A DNA stretch of 5,953 bases from an uncultured Clostridiaceae bacterium (GTDB taxonomy: Bacteria > Bacillota > Clostridia > Clostridiales > Oxobacteraceae): contig CALCDS010000432.1 in NCBI GenBank assembly GCA_937900065.1, positions 1 through 5,953 on the forward strand. The letters run 5' to 3'. The notes beneath the pieces were generated by a model. It did no database searches. It saw nothing but the letters and a program-made list of their open reading frames with translations, and was not told where the DNA came from. The position numbers were made by a program, and so were the translations under genes. Of this stretch, positions 1-5,419 are shown one piece after another (the first letter of the stretch is position 1; each line of letters opens with the position of its first letter).

Positions 1-143
1 ACCCTGAGAGCCCTATGGCTGTCGATTTTGGCAAATCCAATATCTTCAAAAGGCAGTTTTCTAAGCTTCATGAGAGCATCATCAATCGATACCTTATCCT
101 GCTTTACATCCTCAAGCAGCTTTTTAATGGAATCCGCATCCAT
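1..143 (-). CDS. larB: LarB, pyridinium-3,5-biscarboxylic acid mononucleotide synthase (N-terminal fragment, runs off window edge)
   Basis: Only the first 47 codons are in the window; the gene continues past base 1. The product begins MDADSIKKLLEDVK and continues through LPFEDIGFAKIDSHRALR, which matches the conserved LarB N-terminus (LPFEDLGFAKxDxHRxLR in homologues, from memory). LarB carboxylates and hydrolyses nicotinic acid adenine dinucleotide to the biscarboxylated mononucleotide, the first step of nickel-pincer nucleotide synthesis in the cytoplasm. The ATG at 143-141 lies four bases after the larE stop (TGA at 150-148). Its ribosome binding site, GGGAAGTGAT at 156-147, is embedded in the end of larE, so the two genes are clearly co-transcribed and probably translationally coupled. 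The AIR-carboxylase-like catalytic domain is outside the window. Identification rests on a short but distinctive segment and on the adjacent larE. Confidence 0.88.
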   Translation of the reverse strand, partial: MDADSIKKLLEDVKQDKVSIDDALMKLRKLPFEDIGFAKIDSHRALR

Positions 144-147
144 AATA

Positions 148-960
148 TCACTTCCCATTTAGTACTTCATTCATGCTTCCCGTCCTATATCCATTTAAAT
201 CCAATGTGACATAATTAAAACCTATTGATCTCAATTTAGAAGCAACATCATCCATGATTTTTTCATCAAAAAATTTTTGCCTCTCTTCAGGCGCCACCTC
301 AATCCTTGCGATATCACCATGGTGCCTTACCCTTACCTGTCTGAATCCCAAATCGAGCAGATATTGTTCGGCAGCATCTATCATATGAAGCTTTTTGCTT
401 GTTATCTCCTGCCCATATGGTATCCTTGATGAAAGGCAGGCAAATGAAGGCTTGTTCCAAGTTGGAAGTCCCATCTTTTTAGACAATGCCCTTATATCAT
501 TTTTAGTAAACCCTGCCTCAAGAAGAGGGCTTCTGACGCCAAGCTCCCTTGCCGCCATCATTCCCGGACGGTAGTCTCCAGTATCATCTGCATTGGCACC
601 GTCAACCACATTCTTAAAGCCCTTTTCATGTGCGATCTCAAGTATCTTGCTGAAAAGCTCCTTTTTGCAATAGTAACACCTGTTCTTGGGATTTTTATAA
701 AATCCATCTATTTCGAGTTCCTCAGACTTTATGACCATATGATTTACATTAAGTTTCTTTGCAAATGCAACGGCTTCATTCATTTCCCTGTGGGGAAATG
801 TAGATGAAGAAGCCGTAACAGCCATTATCCTGTCCTTTAAAACATCAGAACCTACTTGAAGCAGGAAAGTGCTGTCCACGCCCCCTGAAAAACAGACAAT
901 AACGCTTTTCATATCTTTCAATATATCTTTTAACATACTTAATTTTTCTTCTCTATCCAC
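148..960 (-). CDS. larE: LarE, ATP-dependent sulfur transferase for nickel-pincer cofactor synthesis
   Basis: LarE adenylates the carboxylates of pyridinium-3,5-biscarboxylic acid mononucleotide and converts them to thiocarboxylates, the sulfur ligands of the nickel-pincer cofactor. The 270-residue product has the family's usual length. A PP-loop SGGVDS lies at residues 25-30, DGANADDTGDYRPG at about 120-133 and the signature KPSFACLSSRIPYG at about 170-183. Cysteines occur at 23, 95 and 98 (CYYC) and 175; Cys175 matches the sulfur-donor Cys176 of Lactobacillus plantarum LarE. The GTG at 960 is chosen because AAGGAGGTG (975-967) stands eight bases upstream and the product then starts VDREEKL close to the PP-loop, as in homologues. 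An in-frame ATG at 990 with a weaker AAGGG site would add ten residues. The gene is followed four bases later by larB. The family call is very secure; the exact start less so. Confidence 0.95.
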   Translation of the reverse strand: MDREEKLSMLKDILKDMKSVIVCFSGGVDSTFLLQVGSDVLKDRIMAVTASSSTFPHREMNEAVAFAKKLNVNHMVIKSEELEIDGFYKNPKNRCYYCKKELFSKILEIAHEKGFKNVVDGANADDTGDYRPGMMAARELGVRSPLLEAGFTKNDIRALSKKMGLPTWNKPSFACLSSRIPYGQEITSKKLHMIDAAEQYLLDLGFRQVRVRHHGDIARIEVAPEERQKFFDEKIMDDVASKLRSIGFNYVTLDLNGYRTGSMNEVLNGK

Positions 961-966
961 TCCTTG

Positions 967-975
967 CACCTCCTT
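967..975 (-). promoter_or_regulatory. Strong ribosome binding site that sets the larE GTG start
   Basis: The minus strand reads AAGGAGGTG here, an almost complete match to the 16S rRNA anti-Shine-Dalgarno sequence. It leaves eight bases between GGAGG and the GTG at 960-958. It lies inside the reading frame that would start at the ATG at 990, which argues that the GTG is the main start. Confidence 0.8.
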
Positions 976-1081
976 TTGAACATGTATCATATAAACCCTT
1001 CTCTTATTTCATTTTATATAAATCCGCCTTTAACCTGCAAAAAACATGCAAGCTTTAGCAATGCTATATATTGAATTTTTC

Positions 1082-1104
1082 TTTTTGCTTTAAAGCAGCA
1101 AAAA
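1082..1104 (-). repeat. Small inverted repeat in the larE leader
   Basis: TTTTTGCT at 1082-1089 pairs with AGCAAAAA at 1097-1104 (8-bp stem, 7-base loop). An alternative perfect 12-base palindrome, TGCTTTAAAGCA, occupies 1086-1097. It lies in the predicted untranslated leader of larE. No T-tract follows it on the minus strand, so it is not an obvious terminator. It could be a weak RNA structure, an operator half-site arrangement, or chance in AT-rich DNA. Confidence 0.3.
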
Positions 1105-1124
1105 ACAAAGATGTCTATACATAC

Positions 1125-1152
1125 ATCATAATTATATATGAGTTTATATCAA
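1125..1152 (-). promoter_or_regulatory. Candidate sigma-A promoter for larE-larB
   Basis: The minus strand has TTGATA (1152-1147; 5 of 6 to TTGACA), a 16-base spacer and TATGAT (1130-1125; 5 of 6 to TATAAT). The predicted start point is near 1118, giving an untranslated leader of roughly 160 bases before the larE GTG. The position just downstream of the groEL terminator is right for a new transcription unit. AT-rich DNA gives frequent chance matches, so this is a prediction only. Confidence 0.5.
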
Positions 1153-1168
1153 AATAACAAGTAAAAGA

Positions 1169-1215
1169 ATAAGAGCACATATTTTTGAGCTGAACCCAAA
1201 AATATGTGCTCTTAT
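1169..1215 (-). terminator. Intrinsic terminator of the groES-groEL operon
   Basis: A perfect 19-bp inverted repeat (1169-1187 with 1197-1215) encloses a nine-base loop. The core pairing is AAGAGCACATATTTTTG with CAAAAATATGTGCTCTT. On the minus strand the stem is followed by TCTTTTACTTGTTATTTT, a T-rich though interrupted tract. It lies about 75 bases after the groEL stop codon and before the larE promoter. The plus-strand side is also T-rich (CTCTTTTATT), so it might work in both directions, although no plus-strand gene is seen. Confidence 0.8.
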
Positions 1216-1288
1216 CTCTTTTATTAGAAAATCTTCGTTATGGCCTATTTTTATATGATCTGTTTCTCTACACAGTGTTCTTTATGAA

Positions 1289-2911
1289 TTAATACATTCC
1301 TTGCATTCCGCCGCCAGGTGCCGGTGGTGCTGGAGGATTCTTTTCAGGTATATCGGCTACAACCGCTTCAGTCGTCAAGAAGGTAGCTGCCACTGATGCG
1401 GCATTTTGCAATGCCGACCTGTTAACCTTTGTAGGATCCACTATTCCAGCTTTGACCATGTTCACATATTTTCCATTGAGTGCATCAAAGCCGACTCCCG
1501 GCTCGCTGTTTCTTATCTTTTCAATTATTACCGAACCTTCAAGGCCTGCATTTTCAGCTATCTGGCGAAGAGGTTCCTCCAAAGCCTTTCTTACTATTTC
1601 AATGCCTGTCTTTACATCCCCTTCTGCTTTTATAGCAGCAATTGCAGGGATTATGTTGATGTATGAAATGCCGCCGCCAGGAACGATCCCTTCCTGCACA
1701 GCAGCCTTTGTAGCTGAAAGTGCATCTTCGATCCTGAGCTTCTTCTCCTTAAGTTCAGTCTCTGTTGCAGCCCCTACATTTATAACAGCGACTCCTCCGG
1801 CAAGTTTAGCCAGTCTTTCTTGAAGTTTTTCCTTATCAAAATCAGATGTCGTCTCTTCTATCTGCTTTCTGATCTGGCTTATCCTGTCTTTTATAGCCGA
1901 TTTATCTCCGCTTCCATTCTGGATGATAGTGTTTTCTTTATTTACCTTGACTTTTTCCGCTTTTCCAAGCATTTCGATCGTTGTATCCTTAAGCTCATAG
2001 CCCAAATCTCCTGAAACAACTGTTCCGCCTGTAAGTATCGCGATATCCTGGAGCATTTCCTTTCTCCTGTCGCCAAATCCCGGAGCCTTTACTGCAACGC
2101 ATGTAAATGTTCCTCTTAATTTATTTACTATCAATGTTGCCAAAGCTTCGCCTTCAATATCTTCGGCAATTATGAGAAGTTTCTTGCCTTCCTGAACGAT
2201 CTTTTCAAGTATTGGAAGCAAGTCCTGTATATTTGAAATCTTCTTGTCTGTTATGAGTATATATGGATCATCCAAAATAGCTTCCATCTTTTCGGTATCT
2301 GTCACCATGTATGAAGACACATATCCTCTGTCAAACTGCATGCCTTCAACAATCTTGTATTCGGTAAGCATTGTCTTGGATTCCTCAACGGTTATAACGC
2401 CGTCATTTCCTACTTGTTCCATAGTATCTGCAATCAGTTTTCCAGTTTCTTCGTCAGATGCTGAAATAGCTGCAACCCTTGCTATATCGTCTTTGCCGTT
2501 TATAGGTTTGCTTATTTTCTTTATCTCATCAACCGCAGCATCAACAGCTTTTTTTATTCCCGACCTTATAAGCATAGGATTTGCACCGGCAGCTACATTT
2601 TTTAAACCTTCCCTTATTATTGCCTGAGCCAGCAATGTTGCAGTAGTCGTTCCATCACCTGCTACATCGTTGGTTTTAGTAGCAACTTCTTTAACAAGCT
2701 GTGCACCCATATTTTCAAACGGATCTTCAAGTTCGATCTCTTTTGCAATTGTAACTCCATCATTTGTTATGAGAGGAGCTCCGAATTTTTTATCAAGTAC
2801 TACATTTCTTCCTTTGGGTCCTAATGTAATCTTTACTGTATCGGCAAGTTTATCTACACCTTTTTGTAGTGCGCGCCTTGCTTCTTCTCCGTATTTTATC
2901 TGTTTTGCCAT
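1289..2911 (-). CDS. groL: GroEL, 60-kDa type I chaperonin
   Basis: This is the large chaperonin subunit; it forms a double-ring ATP-driven folding chamber capped by GroES in the cytoplasm. The 540-residue product is full length and collinear with the family. It has LGPKGRNVVLD near residues 30-40, the ATP-binding DGTTT at 86-90, Asp396 of RIEDAL (equivalent to the catalytic Asp398 of E. coli) and the signature AAVQEGIVPGGG at 403-414. The C-terminal tail is short, proline-rich and ends GGGMQGMY, with only part of the usual GGM repeat. The ATG at 2911 is preceded by AAGGGAGGT at ideal distance. groES ends 27 bases upstream and a strong hairpin follows downstream, so the two form a bicistronic operon under the CIRCE operator. 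No disruption is visible. Confidence 0.99.
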   Translation of the reverse strand: MAKQIKYGEEARRALQKGVDKLADTVKITLGPKGRNVVLDKKFGAPLITNDGVTIAKEIELEDPFENMGAQLVKEVATKTNDVAGDGTTTATLLAQAIIREGLKNVAAGANPMLIRSGIKKAVDAAVDEIKKISKPINGKDDIARVAAISASDEETGKLIADTMEQVGNDGVITVEESKTMLTEYKIVEGMQFDRGYVSSYMVTDTEKMEAILDDPYILITDKKISNIQDLLPILEKIVQEGKKLLIIAEDIEGEALATLIVNKLRGTFTCVAVKAPGFGDRRKEMLQDIAILTGGTVVSGDLGYELKDTTIEMLGKAEKVKVNKENTIIQNGSGDKSAIKDRISQIRKQIEETTSDFDKEKLQERLAKLAGGVAVINVGAATETELKEKKLRIEDALSATKAAVQEGIVPGGGISYINIIPAIAAIKAEGDVKTGIEIVRKALEEPLRQIAENAGLEGSVIIEKIRNSEPGVGFDALNGKYVNMVKAGIVDPTKVNRSALQNAASVAATFLTTEAVVADIPEKNPPAPPAPGGGMQGMY

Positions 2912-2938
2912 TTACTTTTACCTCCCTTATTGCTGATT

Positions 2939-3223
2939 TTATTCAACTATTCCTAATATATCGTCCTGTTTTAATATTGTGTACTCCTGGCCGTCAAGTT
3001 TGACTTCAGTTCCTGCATATTTGGAAAATATAACCTTGTCTCCGGCCTTCACCTGCATCGTCACTTCTTTGCCATCAACCACTCCTCCAGGTCCTACTGC
3101 AATAACTTCAGCCATTTGAGGTTTTTCCTTTGCAGATCCTGGAAGTACGATCCCGCTTTTTGTTGTTTCTTCTGCTTCAACTTTTTTGATAACTACTCTG
3201 TCACCTAAAGGTCTAATGTTCAT
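2939..3223 (-). CDS. groS: GroES, 10-kDa co-chaperonin
   Basis: The small co-chaperonin forms a heptameric lid on GroEL. The 94-residue product has the typical length. It starts MNIRPLGDRVVIKKVE, carries the mobile loop ETTKSGIVLPGSAKEKPQ at residues 19-36, with the GroEL-contacting hydrophobic IVL at 25-27, and the GPGG turn at 44-47. It ends with the usual YTILKQDDILGIVE-type strand. The ATG at 3223 is preceded by AAGGAGGG with good spacing. It is the first gene of the groE operon; the CIRCE operator lies about 50 bases upstream. Confidence 0.99.
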   Translation of the reverse strand: MNIRPLGDRVVIKKVEAEETTKSGIVLPGSAKEKPQMAEVIAVGPGGVVDGKEVTMQVKAGDKVIFSKYAGTEVKLDGQEYTILKQDDILGIVE

Positions 3224-3274
3224 ACTAACCCTCCTTAATGTTATGTAAAGGTTTATTATATCTTATTCGATTTA

Positions 3275-3301
3275 TTAGCACTCATGAGTCATGAGTGCTA
3301 A
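3275..3301. promoter_or_regulatory. CIRCE operator (HrcA binding site) of groES-groEL
   Basis: The sequence is TTAGCACTC, nine bases, then GAGTGCTAA: an exact match to the CIRCE consensus on both arms. HrcA binds CIRCE and represses chaperonin genes until heat or other stress titrates GroEL. It begins a few bases downstream of the predicted groES transcription start, so it would lie at the start of the mRNA leader. hrcA itself is not in the window. The nine-base spacer is itself near-palindromic (ATGAGTCAT). Confidence 0.97.
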
Positions 3302-3312
3302 TCACAAGTAAT

Positions 3313-3341
3313 ATATTAAATAATTGGTATAATATTAGCAA
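3313..3341 (-). promoter_or_regulatory. Candidate sigma-A promoter of the groE operon
   Basis: The minus strand has TTGCTA (3341-3336; 4 of 6), a 17-base spacer and TAATAT (3318-3313; 4 of 6). The predicted start point is near 3306, placing CIRCE immediately downstream, the usual arrangement. An overlapping TATATT (3315-3310) is a better -10 match but has no suitably spaced -35. A TATAAT between CIRCE and groES also lacks a -35. Confidence 0.45.
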
Positions 3342-3393
3342 ATTTCATAAATCATCTATAGTTAATGTATATTGGCGTTATAGGATATCACTC

Positions 3394-3411
3394 TGATTTA
3401 TCAATAAATCA
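3394..3411. repeat. 18-base perfect palindrome between the ACT-domain gene and the groE promoter
   Basis: TGATTTAT at 3394-3401 and ATAAATCA at 3404-3411 are perfect inverted arms around CA. It lies about 50 bases after the ACT-domain gene and about 50 bases before the groE -35. As RNA the stem would be AT-only apart from one G-C pair. On the plus strand it is followed by TGTCTTTTTTC, but no plus-strand gene ends there. On the minus strand no T-tract follows, so it is a poor terminator for the upstream genes. An operator or a chance AT palindrome are both possible. Confidence 0.35.
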
Positions 3412-3462
3412 TGTCTTTTTTCTCACCATATCTCATGTTTGCTGCTTATTACAAAATACAGC

Positions 3463-3903
3463 CTATGCTCTTGAAAGTATATCTACTTTTTTTACGCCTT
3501 TCATCTCCCTTATGCCGTTTAAAAGCTCCTCAAGGCTCCTGCTCATGCACAACGTTTCAATCGAGATGACGACAATAGCCATACCGTTCATCGGTATATT
3601 CTGGTTTATGGTGAGTATATTAGCCCCACTTTGTGCGATAGCGTCTATTATCCCTGAAAGTATGCCTGATTCATTTTGTAGATTCAGTGAAAACGTAACA
3701 ATCTTTACTCTGCGGTTCTCATAAAATTCAAATATACTGTCCTTGTATTTGTAATATGTACTTCGGCTTATTCCTAATTTTTGGCATGCAGCATTTATGG
3801 ATATCCTCATATCGGCCTCAAGAAGCTTTTTGACCTCGACAACCTTCTTGAACACCTTAGGCAGTACTGCTTCGTCTACAAGATAATATCTCATCTGTTT
3901 CAC
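3463..3903 (-). CDS. pheB: PheB/UPF0735-family ACT-domain protein
   Basis: The 146-residue product matches the UPF0735 family (Bacillus PheB) in length and sequence. It opens MKQMRYYLVDEAVLPKV, has a helix-turn-helix-like segment at about 34-58 (KLGISRSTYYKYKD) and an ACT domain from about 66 to 143 (SLNLQNESGILSGII, then ILTINQNIPMNG). ACT domains usually bind amino acids and regulate; no biochemical role of this family is known to me. The GTG at 3903 begins one base after the kinase stop (TGA-A-GTG), with GGGGTGG just upstream, so the two genes are probably translationally coupled. An ATG three codons later (3894) is an alternative start; the GTG fits homologues better. The usual neighbours, such as pheA or homoserine dehydrogenase, are absent here. 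The family call is firm; the link to phenylalanine implied by the name is not supported here. Confidence 0.88.
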   Translation of the reverse strand: MKQMRYYLVDEAVLPKVFKKVVEVKKLLEADMRISINAACQKLGISRSTYYKYKDSIFEFYENRRVKIVTFSLNLQNESGILSGIIDAIAQSGANILTINQNIPMNGMAIVVISIETLCMSRSLEELLNGIREMKGVKKVDILSRA

Positions 3904-3904
3904 T

Positions 3905-5374
3905 TCATCCCACCCCGATATTTAAAATTCTATTATTTAAAGCCATGATTCCTATTATATACTCAAGATGTCTCCTACACGGTCCGTTATCCACAAACCT
4001 ATCAGCGGCCGATGCACATAATTCATGAGATAATATTGATAGGTTGAAATAACCTTCGCCTGATAATATACGGTGCGATGAACAAAGTATTTCCGGTTGA
4101 AGGATTTCACCATGAAGCTCGGGAAATGCATTTGCATGCTTTACAACTAATTCATTATACCCTTTTGAGCACAACTTTGACAAGGAATGGGACACATCCA
4201 TCCTATCATTGACAATAACGGATTCATGCCTTTCAAATATATCTGAGTATCCATATAGTTTAGATATGGCCTCAAGCTGCCATATATTATCCTTTTCATA
4301 AAATGAAGCCCTGCTGCTGCATATCATCTTAAAGGGTATAACCTTGTTATCATTATTAAGAATTCCTTCAAAAACTATAAAATCAGTATCGTAATCTTCA
4401 AAATAGCCTGAAGAGGACAGATCCTCTTGTATTTTACTGAGAATATCGGATTTTAATTTTTTATCAAGTTTCACAGTGCTTGTGTATGAATACATGGCAC
4501 CTATTTTATTGGTGCCGAATACTTTAATCGAAGTCTTTGAATTTTTGCATATGATGAATACAAACTCGCGATCAAAATCCCTAACTTCAATAACAAGCTT
4601 AAAATCGCCAGCCCTTTCAAAATAGTGTGATATGCTATCGGATTGCTTTTCAAAAGAACCGTTGTTTATTGAAGGTATTGCCGGAGGAACATAAACAATC
4701 ATGGAAGGGCTGACATCCATGCCTTCTATAATGTTTATCGCTTCTTGAGTCTCTTCAGATTCTAATTTCAGTTTTTTCCCGGACCTGGATTTAAAATAAA
4801 TGGAATTGAAATATGATTTGGAATCAGGTTCTGAAATGCTTCCAATCTGATCATATTTAAGACTATCTGCATTTAAATTTGATATTTCAATTTCAAATGT
4901 ATCAATATCATCGGCTTTAAGCATGATGATATCGTCAAATCCTTCGCTATATATGTGTTTTAATGAATCCTTAAATGCATCATATTGTTTGTATATAACT
5001 TTTTCAGGTACTTTTCTTTCTCTCTCTTTGTTCCTTGCCATAGAAACTTCAATTGGGACATCAAAAACAATAAGTATGGTATTGTAATCATAATGCCTTG
5101 CAAGCTTTAGCAGCTTTTTTCGCGCATCACGGGACAGTGCCGTTGAATCAGCCACGACCAACCTTGATGTTCTCATCCTCTTTTCAATTATCATATAAAA
5201 AATTTCGAAAGCATCCCTGGAAACTGCCATATTTGATTCGTCATCCGAAACCATTGCACGGCATTTGTCCGAGGATACTATTTCAGTCAGTTTAAAATTT
5301 TTAGCTGCAAAAGTCGATTTGCCGCATCCTGCCACACCGCACAGCACTACAATGCTCTTTTCGGGAATCTTCAC
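3905..5374 (-). CDS. Pnkp-like polynucleotide 5'-kinase fused to a degenerate RNA-ligase domain, phosphatase absent
   Basis: The 489-residue product resembles bacterial Pnkp, the RNA end-healing and sealing enzyme that works with Hen1, but is far shorter than its roughly 870 residues. Residues 1-165 match the kinase, which transfers ATP phosphate to 5'-OH ends: IPEKSIVVLCG, P-loop GVAGCGKST at 13-21, SSDKCR with Asp36 (general base) and Arg39, VSDDE, and an arginine-rich lid RNKERER at 114-120. About 30 residues of linker follow, with none of the metallophosphatase motifs (GDxHG, GDxVDRG, GNHD). Residues ~200-489 align with the Pnkp ligase (IVYVPPAIPS at 226-235; DRFVDNGPCRRHLEYIIGIMAL near the end), but the nucleotidyl lysine is Arg265 and the motif V lysine is Leu430. 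The GTG at 5374 is chosen: AAGGGG lies eight bases upstream. GTGs at 5377 and 5383 are alternatives. A transposon end abuts upstream. Kinase activity is likely; ligase activity unlikely. Confidence 0.82.
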   Translation of the reverse strand: MKIPEKSIVVLCGVAGCGKSTFAAKNFKLTEIVSSDKCRAMVSDDESNMAVSRDAFEIFYMIIEKRMRTSRLVVADSTALSRDARKKLLKLARHYDYNTILIVFDVPIEVSMARNKERERKVPEKVIYKQYDAFKDSLKHIYSEGFDDIIMLKADDIDTFEIEISNLNADSLKYDQIGSISEPDSKSYFNSIYFKSRSGKKLKLESEETQEAINIIEGMDVSPSMIVYVPPAIPSINNGSFEKQSDSISHYFERAGDFKLVIEVRDFDREFVFIICKNSKTSIKVFGTNKIGAMYSYTSTVKLDKKLKSDILSKIQEDLSSSGYFEDYDTDFIVFEGILNNDNKVIPFKMICSSRASFYEKDNIWQLEAISKLYGYSDIFERHESVIVNDRMDVSHSLSKLCSKGYNELVVKHANAFPELHGEILQPEILCSSHRILSGEGYFNLSILSHELCASAADRFVDNGPCRRHLEYIIGIMALNNRILNIGVG

Positions 5375-5382
5375 CACTTTCA

Positions 5383-5388
5383 CCCCTT
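5383..5388 (-). promoter_or_regulatory. Ribosome binding site deciding the kinase start
   Basis: The minus strand reads AAGGGG, eight bases before the GTG at 5374 and five before the GTG at 5377. The GTG at 5383 overlaps this site and cannot use it, so the longest frame is unlikely to be the real start. The site touches the AGAACCGTCCC motif of the upstream mobile element. Confidence 0.6.
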
Positions 5389-5389
5389 A

Positions 5390-5400
5390 GGGACGGTTCT
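5390..5400 (-). repeat. Putative end motif of the REP-associated transposase element (AGAACCGTCCC)
   Basis: The minus strand reads AGAACCGTCCC, 19 bases after the transposase stop codon. From memory, GGGACGGTTCT-type sequences recur next to Y1/REP-associated transposase genes in Clostridia and related bacteria, so I take this as the downstream end of the element. The second copy would lie upstream of the transposase, outside the window, so the pairing cannot be checked here. CCCTTAGGG (5384-5392 region) makes a small palindrome overlapping the motif. Confidence 0.5.
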
Positions 5401-5419
5401 TCATTTTCTTCAATCAACT

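Noticed and set aside
15..209. Plus-strand 64-codon frame at the window start
   Set aside because: It is antisense to the larB start and the larE end, both clearly coding on the minus strand.
991..1118. Possible NiCo or other riboswitch in the larE leader
   Set aside because: I looked for the multi-stem layout and conserved purine-rich joints expected of nickel/cobalt-sensing RNA and saw only one short hairpin, so no riboswitch is called.
1406..2936. Several plus-strand reading frames (1406-1666, 1452-1823, 1820-2014, 2244-2627, 2670-2936) opposite groEL
   Set aside because: They lie wholly or almost wholly antisense to a perfectly conserved groEL, have no ribosome binding sites worth noting and give low-complexity serine- or phenylalanine-rich products.
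3303..3462. Terminator for the kinase-ACT pair
   Set aside because: The only inverted repeat (3394-3411) is AT-only apart from one pair and is not followed by a T-tract on the minus strand, so read-through towards groES cannot be excluded.
3365..3724. Plus-strand 119-codon frame starting downstream of a TGGTATAAT extended -10 (3325-3333)
   Set aside because: Most of it is antisense to the ACT-domain gene, there is no convincing -35 or ribosome binding site, and the product resembles nothing. The TATAAT match is likely chance in AT-rich DNA.
3955..4137. Minus-strand 60-codon frame inside the kinase gene
   Set aside because: It is an alternate frame within the conserved C-terminal block of the kinase/ligase-like protein, with no sign of independent expression.
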